Part shown: positions 1 through 7,100 of the stretch, one piece after another
Position numbering within the stretch: the first letter of the stretch is position 1
How the letters are laid out: each line of letters begins with the position of its first letter
Source of the DNA: Actinomycetota bacterium
GTDB lineage: Bacteria > Actinomycetota > Acidimicrobiia > Spongiisociales > ZC4RG35
Direction of reading: 5' to 3'
Assembly (NCBI GenBank): GCA_022615295.1
Contig: JAKEHF010000091.1
Coordinates: forward strand, 1 to 15,191
DNA: 15,191 nucleotides
Translations under genes and position numbers: made by a program
The notes under the pieces: model-generated
Seen by the model: only the letters and a program-made list of their open reading frames with translations
Database searches by the model: none
What the model was told of the DNA's origin: nothing

Positions 1-12
1 GGGGCTATGTAC

Positions 13-26
13 GTGAAGATCTTCAC
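13..26. repeat. Perfect 14-bp palindrome after the LLM gene
   Basis: GTGAAGATCTTCAC lies ten bases past the oxidoreductase stop codon and is flanked by a direct repeat GGGGCTA (1-7 and 32-38, the second overlapping the stop). With no loop and no T tract it is a weak terminator candidate; it may instead be an operator of a gene outside the window. Confidence 0.35.
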
Positions 27-35
27 AGAACGGGG

Positions 36-953
36 CTAACCCTGGTAGGCGTCGATGATGACATCGAAGTCCTTGAGGTCCTGACCGATGATCTGGGGGT
101 AATAGAGCCTGCATCCCGCTTCGGCTAGGGCGGCGACCATCTCCGCCGGCTTCGACCCGGAGCCGTGGGGGTACTGCCGCTCCTCGTAGACCTCTTCGAT
201 CCGCTCCGTGGTCTGTCTGGTCACTTCGGCGAGCCGCGCCAGGATCCTCCGGTAGTCGGGTTCCTTCTTCGCCGCCAGGGCCGGTCCCGCCGAGCTCCAG
301 AAGACGTCCTCGGGCCGACGCCCCGCCTCGACGGCGAGTGCGGAGGTCTTCTCAACGATCTCTGCGTAGCGGGCCGGAGGGCAGGCATAGAGGTTGTACT
401 CGTCGGCATAACGGGCTGTGATCCGCCGGGCACGGGCATTCCCGGCCCCCCCAGCCATGAGACGCAGGTCGATCGGACGGGGTTCGGGGTCGAAGTCGGC
501 GATGGTGTAGTGCCGGCCGGTGAATCCGCCGCCTCCCGGTGTCAACGCCGTCCGCAGATAGGCCATGGCCTCCTCGAGCATCTCCATCCGTGTCGGGGTG
601 TCGGGGAAGGGAAGTCCGAACAGGCTGAACTCCTGCTCCATCCAGCCCGCCCCGAGCCCCAGTGTGAACCGGCCGCCTGAGATCTCGTCGAGGGTGACCC
701 CCATCTTGTAGAGGACCGCCGGGTGGCGGAACGTCACCGGGCTCACCAGGGAGACGAGCCGGATCGAGGTCGTCTCGACGGCGACCGCGGCGAGATGGAC
801 GAGATGGTCCCAGGCCGGCTTCTGCGGGTCGTCTCCCCGCTGGAGGTAGTGGTCGGGCACGGCGAAGGCGCTGAGATCCCGGCCTTCTGCCCAGCGGGCC
901 ACCCGGAGCACGTGCTCGTAGTCACCCCGAGTCTGTATCCCGAGCTGCATCAC
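36..953 (-). CDS. LLM-class (luciferase-like) F420-type oxidoreductase
   Basis: Predicted 305-aa cytoplasmic TIM-barrel oxidoreductase of the bacterial luciferase-like monooxygenase superfamily, of the kind that in actinobacteria usually uses coenzyme F420. Visible family marks are the early beta strand (LGIQTRG, residues 4-10), the 'VPDHY' strand end (32-36), SPVTFRHPA (71-79), and the signature GRFTLGLGAGW at 94-104 followed by a Glu-Phe pair and a Pro-rich loop. The length is typical. The frame opens GTG-ATG (953 and 950). The stop of the upstream TetR gene (TGA, 950-952) shares a base with the ATG in a TGATG overlap, so translation is probably coupled and ATG 950 may be the true start. 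The stop is TAG at 36-38. The substrate cannot be told from sequence; pairing with TetR suggests an inducible detoxification or catabolic reaction. An FMN-dependent member is possible. Confidence 0.88.
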   Translation of the reverse strand: MMQLGIQTRGDYEHVLRVARWAEGRDLSAFAVPDHYLQRGDDPQKPAWDHLVHLAAVAVETTSIRLVSLVSPVTFRHPAVLYKMGVTLDEISGGRFTLGLGAGWMEQEFSLFGLPFPDTPTRMEMLEEAMAYLRTALTPGGGGFTGRHYTIADFDPEPRPIDLRLMAGGAGNARARRITARYADEYNLYACPPARYAEIVEKTSALAVEAGRRPEDVFWSSAGPALAAKKEPDYRRILARLAEVTRQTTERIEEVYEERQYPHGSGSKPAEMVAALAEAGCRLYYPQIIGQDLKDFDVIIDAYQG

Positions 954-1504
954 GCCAGAGCCTGCTGTCGCAGGGAATGGGCGTGCATCGCCACGTCGAA
1001 GACCGGGTCGAGGACATGACGCAGGGTGAGGCCGTTCAACGCGCTGACCAGGGTCTCGGCGCGCCGCTCGGCCTCGGCCGGGTCCAGGTCGGGTCGTTCC
1101 CGCCGGATGGCGGAAGCGAATCGGCTCACCCGACCCTGGTGATGACGCATGACCCTGCCCTTGAGCTCGGTGTCGTTGCGTCTCCCCGATACGGCTATGC
1201 CGATGTAGACCCGGGCCAGATCGCCCTGTTCGGTGATGAAGCGGACATACGCATCGACCAGCTCGTGGAGGGTGTCGGTCCCCAGGTGCTGGGGGTCCGG
1301 ATCGACTGCATCGATGGCCTCCCTGACCACGCTGAGGATGGCCTGCTCCTTGGAAGCGAACAGGTTGTAGAAGCTGCCCGGCAACACCCCGGCCCGGTCA
1401 CAGATCCCCTTGATCGTGGTCCCCTCCAGGCCGGCGTCGGCGATCAGCGTCCTGGTGGCGTTGAGGATCCGGTCCTGTGTCTCGAGACCAGCCCGATACC
1501 GCAT
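950..1504 (-). CDS. TetR/AcrR-family transcriptional regulator
   Basis: 184-aa DNA-binding repressor. The N-terminal TetR domain is clear: residues 8-55 contain a first helix (RILNATRTLIADAG), a 'TTIKGICDRAGV' turn helix and the recognition segment 'LPGSFYNLFASKEQAIL', the usual TetR pattern ending in F-x-x-K-E. Residues from about 75 to the end are helical and form the ligand-binding/dimer domain, which is too divergent to name an inducer. The gene follows the helicase by 37 bases and overlaps the downstream oxidoreductase by one base (TGATG), so it most likely regulates that gene and itself. The ATG has no Shine-Dalgarno; a -10-like TACCGT sits six bases before it, which suggests a leaderless transcript. 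It could also act on the palindrome before fadE5, but nothing in the sequence ties them together. Confidence 0.9.
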   Translation of the reverse strand: MRYRAGLETQDRILNATRTLIADAGLEGTTIKGICDRAGVLPGSFYNLFASKEQAILSVVREAIDAVDPDPQHLGTDTLHELVDAYVRFITEQGDLARVYIGIAVSGRRNDTELKGRVMRHHQGRVSRFASAIRRERPDLDPAEAERRAETLVSALNGLTLRHVLDPVFDVAMHAHSLRQQALA

Positions 1505-1510
1505 CGTGTC

Positions 1511-1516
1511 ACGGTA
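1511..1516 (-). promoter_or_regulatory. Candidate -10 element, leaderless tetR transcript
   Basis: TACCGT (TANNNT) on the minus strand ends six bases before the tetR ATG at 1504, and there is no Shine-Dalgarno in between. The pentamer GACAC occurs twice, 16 bases apart, around it (minus strand, 1505-1526), and could be part of an operator. No convincing -35 is seen. Confidence 0.35.
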
Positions 1517-1543
1517 ACCAGGTGTCGACGGGTGATCGTCCCC

Positions 1544-2980
1544 TTAGGGACGGGCGAGGCGGATCTTCAGAGGCCGGCCGCCGAGTCTCGCCCCTTGGAG
1601 GGTCTCGATGGCCAGGGCCCCGTCAACCGCCGCCATGTCGACGAATCCGTAGCCTTTGGAGCGGCCGCTCGCTCGGTCGGTGATCACGCTGGCCTTGCTG
1701 ACATGGCCATGATCCCCGAACAAGGTCTCCAGGTCTCTGTGGGTGGTCTTCCAGGGGAGATTCCCTACGTATATCGAGACCATCTCCCCGCCGGACCGCC
1801 GGTGTGATGAGGTCTCCCTTGGTGCACGAGTGGCGATGGGAGACCGGGGAGTCGTCTGATGGAGCAGATCCACCCGTGGGGCGATGATCGACCCTTGGAG
1901 GTCGAGGGCACGCTGCATGCGGCGGACCGCCTCTTCGCCACCCGATGGGATCAAGGAGACCACGGTGCCACCGGCACCAGCCCGGGCGGTGCGCCCGGAG
2001 CGGTGGAGATAGTCCTTATGGTCGGTGGGGAGGTCGTAGTGGATCACGGTGGCGACATCGTCGACATGGATTCCCCGGGCGGCCACGTCTGTTGCGATCA
2101 GCGCCTGGGTCTTGCCCGTGGAGAACGCTCTCAGGGCCCGGGTGCGCTGGGTCTGACTCCGGCCGCCGTGCATGGCGACCGCTTCGATGCCCTCGTTGCC
2201 CAGCTGGCGGGTGAGACGATCCGCCCCATGTCGGGTACGGGTGAAGACGATGGACCTCCCGGTTACCCTGATCACGTCGGCCGTGTGGGCCACACGGTCG
2301 TGGTGATGAACCCGCCAGAAGTGGTGGCTGGCCTCCAGGTAGTCGGTCTCGACATTGCCGACCTCTACGTGGACGGGCCGGCTCTGGAAGTCGCGGCTGA
2401 GGACGGCGACGTCACCGTCGAGGGTGGCCGAGAACAACATGGTGTGGGGCTGGGCCGATGTCTGATCGAGGATCCGTCGAACCGCGGGCAGAAAGCCCAT
2501 GTCTGCCATCCGGTCGGCCTCATCGATCACGACGATGTCGACGTCGTTGAGGGTGAGAGCGTTCTGACCGAGGAGGTCTTCGAGCCGACCCGGTGTCGCC
2601 ACCAGGACGTCGAGACCCTTGCGCAGGGCGCTGATCTGGCCGCCGTAGCCGACGCCTCCGTAGACGGCGGCTACCCGCCGGTCGACGACTCCGGCCAGTG
2701 GCCGCAGCTCGATCGTGATCTGCTCGGCGAGCTCACGAGTCGGCGCCAGAACCAGAGCCCGGGGCCGTCTCGGCTCGGCCCGGCCGACCTGTTGCAGTAA
2801 GGGGAGGCCAAAGGCGAGGGTCTTGCCCGACCCGGTGGGGGCTTTGCCCCTGATGTCCCGTCCTGAGAGGGCCTCGGGGATGGCGGCCTCCTGGATGGGG
2901 AATGGTGTTTCTATGCCCTGTTTGGACAGGGCCCGCTCCAGCGGGTCCGCAATCCCGAGGTGGGCGAACGTGGTGGACAT
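1544..2980 (-). CDS. DEAD-box RNA helicase with C-terminal RRM domain
   Basis: 478-aa ATP-dependent RNA helicase. All core motifs are present: Q motif (FPIQ, 27-30), motif I APTGSGKT (48-54 region), Ia PTRELAEQ (80-87), Ib TPGR (129-132), II DEAD (153-156), III SAT (184-186), IV IVFTR (244-248), V ATDVAARG (296-303) and VI HRSGRTARAG (326-335). A short Arg/Ser-rich linker (about 371-399) leads to a full RRM (400-478) with RNP2 IYVGNL and RNP1 KGYGFVDM. This is a canonical RRM, not the divergent RNA-binding domain of DbpA/CsdA. The ATG at 2980 has a good AAGGAG five bases upstream and lies behind the palindrome CTCTCCGGAGAG. Its likely job is unwinding structured RNA in ribosome assembly or mRNA decay. 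Met400 could also start a separate 79-aa RRM protein. The helicase call is certain; its RNA targets are unknown. Confidence 0.96.
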   Translation of the reverse strand: MSTTFAHLGIADPLERALSKQGIETPFPIQEAAIPEALSGRDIRGKAPTGSGKTLAFGLPLLQQVGRAEPRRPRALVLAPTRELAEQITIELRPLAGVVDRRVAAVYGGVGYGGQISALRKGLDVLVATPGRLEDLLGQNALTLNDVDIVVIDEADRMADMGFLPAVRRILDQTSAQPHTMLFSATLDGDVAVLSRDFQSRPVHVEVGNVETDYLEASHHFWRVHHHDRVAHTADVIRVTGRSIVFTRTRHGADRLTRQLGNEGIEAVAMHGGRSQTQRTRALRAFSTGKTQALIATDVAARGIHVDDVATVIHYDLPTDHKDYLHRSGRTARAGAGGTVVSLIPSGGEEAVRRMQRALDLQGSIIAPRVDLLHQTTPRSPIATRAPRETSSHRRSGGEMVSIYVGNLPWKTTHRDLETLFGDHGHVSKASVITDRASGRSKGYGFVDMAAVDGALAIETLQGARLGGRPLKIRLARP

Positions 2981-3250
2981 GCGTGCTCCTTGCTTCCTCT
3001 CCGGAGAGAGTCGTGTGAATGGGCCAATCTCTCACTCGACCACGCCACTTACTGGCATGCGGTGTCGAGAGTCGGCCGAAAGAGGCAGTCCAACCGGGGT
3101 GTAGAAACCGAGCCGTTGCTCACCGGGGAAGCGGGTTAACGCTGGCCTCCACCCGATGCGGCTTTGGCCAGACTACCAGGGCCCACGCGCTATCCGGCCC
3201 GAGTTCTACTCATCTCGGGTCGGGTTACGAACGACCTTCGTGGCGGCAGG
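2981..3250 (-). promoter_or_regulatory. Intergenic leader/promoter region of the helicase gene
   Basis: About 270 bases with no supportable gene. Near the helicase it holds AAGGAG (2986-2991) and the perfect palindrome CTCTCCGGAGAG (2997-3008), which would form a small hairpin just upstream of the ribosome binding site. At the far end, an inverted repeat CCCGAG/CTCGGG (3198-3203 and 3214-3219, 10-base loop) lies 32 bases past the stop of the 42-aa gene; it could terminate that gene but has no T run. A clear sigma-70-type promoter was not identified. Reading frames here are short and lack gene-like features. Confidence 0.5.
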
Positions 3251-3379
3251 TCAGGAGAGCTTGCTCTTCGACCGGCGGTCGGCTTCTTCCTTCTTTGCCT
3301 TCTTGTCGGAGCGCTTCTGCTTGAGATCCTTGGCAGCGACCTTCTTGGTGCTTCTGCCGCCCTTGTCCTTGTTCGCCAT
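3251..3379 (-). CDS. Small lysine-rich basic protein (42 aa)
   Basis: Very basic 42-aa protein starting MANKDKGG and rich in Lys/Arg (KKVAAKDLK, KQKRSDKKAKK, DRRSKSK). It has no hydrophobic core and is probably disordered or a single charged helix. Similar short 'DKGG...KK' proteins occur in actinobacteria, but I know no assigned function. Two ATGs lie in tandem (3382 and 3379). AGGAGG at 3385-3390 is five bases from the second and only two from the first, so I chose 3379. A 7-bp hairpin (3396-3412) stands just before this ribosome binding site. Because it lies between an RRM protein and an RRM-containing helicase, a role in binding RNA or ribosomes is plausible, but this is inference. A longer frame continues upstream to 3478 without gene-like sequence. 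Confidence 0.72.
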   Translation of the reverse strand: MANKDKGGRSTKKVAAKDLKQKRSDKKAKKEEADRRSKSKLS

Positions 3380-3384
3380 CATGT

Positions 3385-3390
3385 CCTCCT
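3385..3390 (-). promoter_or_regulatory. Ribosome binding site deciding the 42-aa start
   Basis: AGGAGG on the minus strand is a full anti-16S match. Its distance favours the second of two tandem ATG codons (3379). Confidence 0.7.
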
Positions 3391-3395
3391 GGCCG

Positions 3396-3412
3396 GCCGT
3401 CTCGCAGACGGC
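3396..3412 (-). promoter_or_regulatory. Hairpin just upstream of the 42-aa gene RBS
   Basis: Perfect 7-bp inverted repeat GCCGTCT/AGACGGC with a three-base loop, ending five bases before AGGAGG. As RNA it would be very stable and could influence initiation or protect the 5' end of the transcript. Confidence 0.4.
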
Positions 3413-3455
3413 GAGCACATCCTCGCATCGAGTGCTGGCTGGTCGCAAACTTGAA

Positions 3456-3485
3456 GAACCCCCTGGTCGATCGTCCAAGGGGCTC
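3456..3485 (-). terminator. Intrinsic terminator of the RRM gene
   Basis: On the minus strand GAGCCCCTTGG pairs with CCAGGGGGTTC: an 11-bp stem with two G-T wobbles and an 8-base loop. It is followed by TTCTTCAAGTTT, a moderately T-rich tail. It lies 72 bases beyond the stop of the 83-aa RRM gene and before the 42-aa gene, so the two are probably transcribed separately or with partial read-through. Confidence 0.6.
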
Positions 3486-3492
3486 TGTGGTG

Positions 3493-3541
3493 GGGAGGGT
3501 CAGAGCCTGAAACCGGGATGGTTTCTCGGTTCTGCCCTCCC
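3493..3541 (-). other. Long bulged hairpin in the RRM gene 3' UTR
   Basis: Outer arms GGGAGGG-T-CAGA (3493-3504) and TCTGCCCTCCC (3531-3541) pair apart from one bulged base. Inside, GAAACC (3509-3514) and GGTTTC (3520-3525) form a perfect stem around a GGGAT loop. There is no T tract, so it is more likely an mRNA-stabilising or protein-binding structure than a terminator on its own. It begins 16 bases past the RRM stop codon, directly before the better terminator at 3456-3485. Confidence 0.5.
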
Positions 3542-3557
3542 ATGATTGTCGGACCGG

Positions 3558-3809
3558 CTAGGCCCGGGGCCTGGCCATGCTCACTTTGATCTGACGACCA
3601 CCGACATCACGGCTATTGAGAGCCGAGATCGCCGTCTGGGCTGCGGTCGACGAGATCATCTCGACGAAGCCGAAGCCACGGGACTTCCCGGTCTCACGGT
3701 CTGCCACAACCTGTGCCTTGGTCACCTGACCGTGCTCAGCGAAGAGCTTCTCGAGTTGGGCCGCGTCGGTTTCGAGCGCGAGGTTCCCGACGTAGATGTT
3801 TGCTGACAT
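3558..3809 (-). CDS. Single-RRM RNA-binding protein (Rbp type)
   Basis: 83-aa protein made of one RNA recognition motif, the same design as the cyanobacterial cold-inducible Rbp proteins. RNP2 is IYVGNL (5-10), RNP1 is RGFGFVEM (44-51), and the fold ends in GGRQIKVSMARPRA. The aromatic residues that stack on RNA (Tyr6, Phe46, Phe48) are present. The start is ATG 3809, with AAGGAG six bases upstream; a longer frame to 3857 adds residues unlike an RRM and is rejected. It is about half identical by eye to the RRM at the end of the neighbouring helicase, and the two genes share an AAGGAGCAyGC start region. It probably acts as an RNA chaperone, perhaps at low temperature; regulation by cold is known for relatives, not shown here. 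Confidence 0.94.
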   Translation of the reverse strand: MSANIYVGNLALETDAAQLEKLFAEHGQVTKAQVVADRETGKSRGFGFVEMISSTAAQTAISALNSRDVGGRQIKVSMARPRA

Positions 3810-4119
3810 TGCATGCTCCTTCCGAAGCTGAACCGTCGTGGTGATCACCTCCCGCATTGCACCTGGTCAGGTGGCGTCTTGTCGGGACGGGTTGTCTGGC
3901 AGGTGCCGTACGGCGACTCCACCCGACGGATCGAAGGAGCGAAGAAAGGCGTGTAGCACGCATTGGCGCGTGCCCTGTGACTTCCACCATAGTGCTCTCG
4001 GGTGCTACCGGCCCTGAAGCTCGAATGACGAGCCCCGGCCCGGTCTTGGTCGAGGCCTGACAAATCGACCACCCGTCGTTGGCGAGTTCCCCAATTAGCC
4101 GCTCACGTATTGTGCGACG
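3810..4119. promoter_or_regulatory. Divergent intergenic region, RRM gene / glucan synthase
   Basis: About 310 bases between two divergent genes with no supportable gene. On the RRM side lie AAGGAG (3816-3821), the perfect palindrome GGTGATCACC (3840-3849) and the inverted repeat CACCTG-gt-CAGGTG (3860-3873). In the middle, GCGTG-tag-CACGC (3949-3961) is followed by a further GCGTG (3968-3972), making alternative hairpins. On the synthase side TATTGT (4108-4113) is a candidate -10. These are possible operators; none matches a regulator I can name. Confidence 0.5.
4108..4113 (+). promoter_or_regulatory. Candidate -10 element of leaderless glucan synthase gene
   Basis: TATTGT (TANNNT) ends six bases before the GTG at 4120, and there is no Shine-Dalgarno between them. 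The arrangement matches that of tetR. No good -35 hexamer at 16-18 bases. Confidence 0.35.
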
Positions 4120-7100
4120 GTGGTATCCACCCGAGGCTCCGGATTCGAACTAGTGGACGAGCCGATCAGGGCGGAGCTGTTCAGCGTCGAGCGTCTCGAG
4201 CAGCACGCCCACACCCTCGCCGAAGCCCAGGTGCTGAGCGGGCGGCGGGGCCGACTGAGGCCAATATCGAGGCGTCTCGTCGACAACGGAGAGGTCCTCC
4301 TCTCGGTCTATCGGGAGCTGTCCAAGGCGATCCGGGAGGAGGCGCTCCTCACCCCTGCGGCCGAGTGGCTCGTTGACAACTTCCACCTGGTGGAGAGTCA
4401 GATCCGGGAGATACGAGAGAATCTGCCACCCACCTACTACCGGGAGCTCCCCAAGCTCGAGGGTGGGCATCTCGCCGGATATCCCCGGGTCTATGGCATC
4501 GCCTGGGCCTACGTCGCCCACCTCGACAGCCGTTTCGACCCCGAGGCGCTGCGCAGGTTCGTCAACGCCTATCAGGAGGTCGATGCCCTCACCATCGGTG
4601 AGCTCTGGGCCATACCCATCACCCTCCGACTGATCCTGATCGAGAACATGCGCCGGATGGCCGAGGCCATCGTGCGGGCGAGGCGGCTGCGGCGGGAGGC
4701 AGATGTCATCGCCGACGGACTGCTCGGCATCGGAGGCTCCAAACCCGAGGAGTCGAAGGGAGCCCTCGATCGATACGGGTCCGACCAGCTGCCTCAGCCA
4801 TTCGCAGTCCAACTGCTGCAGCGTCTCCGCGATCAGGACCCCGAGACCACCCCGGGTCTCACCTGGCTGCTGACACGTCTCGCAGCCATGGGTATCTCAC
4901 CCGACGAGGTGGTCAACGAGACCCATCGCCGCCAGGCGGCCACCAACGTCACCGTCCGCAACATTGTCACCAGCTTCCGTCACATCAACTTCTTCGACTG
5001 GGCCGACTTCGTGGAGGAGGTCAGCCTTGTCGATCGCGCCCTCGCCGCAGGGAGCGCCTACAGCGGGATGAGCTTTGACACCCGGGACCGCTATCGGCAC
5101 GTCATCGAAGACTTGTCGAAGGGCTCGGGGGTCTTCGAGCTCGAGGTGGCCGAGACCACACTCCGACTGGCCGGGGTCCAGCTCGAAGATCGCCGTCAGA
5201 GCGATCCCGGTTTCTATTTGATCGCCGAGGGCAGGACCTTGCTCGAGGCCCAGATCGGGTTCCGACTCAGACCGGGCCTGGTGGTCTCCAGGTTCGTCCG
5301 CAGACACGGCACCGCGGTGTACCTGACGTCGGTGGCGCTGGTCACTGCGCTGGCATTGGCTCTGCCACTGCTCACGATCGAGCCGGGGCCGCTGCGATGG
5401 CTCCTCGCCTTTCTGGCCCTCATCCCGGCGTCAGACATCGGCGTCGTCCTCGTCAACAGGGCAATCGCCGCCCTGACCCATCCCGAGCAGCTGCCTTCTT
5501 TGGCCTTACCCCACGGGCCAACCCCTGAGCTGCGGGCCCTGGTGGCGATTCCCGTCTTGCTGACACGCCCGGACCAGGTCGAAGAGCTGGTGGAGCGGCT
5601 CGAGGTGCACTACCTCGCCAACCCCGAAGGCGCCCTGCACTTTGCCCTGGTCAGCGATTGGTCCGACGCCGAACGGCCGGAGATCGAGGGCGACATCGAG
5701 CTGCTGGCGGCGTCGGCCGAGGGCGTGGCCGAGCTGAACACCAAGCATGGGCCGGCCCCGGGAGGTGCCGATCGGTTCCTCCTGTTGCATCGGAGACGGG
5801 TGTTCAACCCTGGCCAGGACCGGTACATGGGCTGGGAGCGCAAGCGGGGAAAGCTCCACGAGCTCAACCGTCTGCTCCGGGGTGCCACCGACACGACCTT
5901 TATCACGCACGACAGTGTGGTTCCCGAGGGGGTCCGATATGTGATCACCCTCGACGCCGACTCCAGGCTGCCGCCGGGGGCGGCCACCCGTCTGGTCGCC
6001 ACCATCGCCCACCCCCTCAACCGGGCCCGCGTGGACGAGCCGCTGGGGCGGGTGGTGGAGGGCTACGGGATCCTCCAGCCCCGGGTCACCGCCTTCCTCA
6101 GGTCCGGTGGCATCAGCTTCTTCCAGCGGGTGTTCTTCCCGCCCGCCGGTATCGACCCCTATGCCGCCGCGGTCAGCGACCTCTACCAGGACCTATTCGG
6201 CGAGGGCTCCTATGCGGGCAAGGGGATCTACGAGGTCGACGCATTCGAGGCCGCACTGGAGGGTCGGATCCGGGAGAACACCTTGCTCAGTCATGACCTG
6301 TTCGAGGGGAGCTTCGCCAGGGCGGGCCTCGTCAGCAATGTGGAGGTGTTCGAGGAGTTTCCCAGCCACTACGAGGTGTCGTTGTCCCGCGAGCACCGGT
6401 GGGTGCGTGGCGACTGGCAGCTCCTTCCCTGGATCATCGGGATGCATGGACCGCTCCCGCCGGTAGCCCGTCTCAAAATGGCCGACAACCTCCGTCGCAG
6501 TCTCAGCGGTCCGGCCGCCCTGTTCACTCTCCTCGCCTCTTTCATCCTCCCCGGGGTGCCCCACTGGCCTTGGACCGGCTTCATCCTGCTGGCGCTGGCT
6601 CTCCCCGGGCTGCTGCCTCTGCTGGAACGAGTGATCCCGAGGCGGACGACGACGCCGGGGTCGGTGCGGCTGAGACGATGGGGGACCGATGCCTGGCGGG
6701 CGCTGGCACGGACCCTCCTCCAGGCCGCCTTCCTCGCCCACCGTGCGCTCAACCTCACCGATGGCATCGTGGTGACCCTGTGGCGTCTCGGGGTGACCCG
6801 CAGGGGCCTGCTCACCTGGGTGACCGCCGAGGAGGCGGAACGTCGGTTCGGTCTCGGTCGAGCAGGATTCATCGAGCGCATGTCCCCCTCGATGGTGGTC
6901 GGGGTCGCCGGGACCATCGCCGCCGCAATCGTCAAACCGGGTGCCCTGGCAGCCGCCGTCGCCTGGTCAGGAATGTGGGTGGTGGCCCCGTTCCTGGCCC
7001 ATCGGGTCAGCATCCCGAGGCCGATCAGGGTGGTCGACCCGCCGAGCGTCCAAGAGCGGGAGACACTCCGCCTGACCGCCCGCCGCACATGGCGATACTT

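Noticed and set aside
977..2800. Long plus-strand frames opposite tetR and the helicase (977-1807 and 1859-2800)
   Set aside because: They mirror confirmed minus-strand genes, have no recognisable domain, and such antisense frames are expected in high-GC DNA.
3810..3857. N-terminal extension of the RRM protein to 3857
   Set aside because: AAGGAG sits six bases before ATG 3809, and the added residues do not resemble RRM proteins; the stretch is leader sequence.
4141..4150. GTTCGAATCC on the minus strand, resembling a tRNA T-loop
   Set aside because: The flanking bases do not form a T stem, no acceptor or anticodon arms are found, and the segment lies in the coding start of ndvB.
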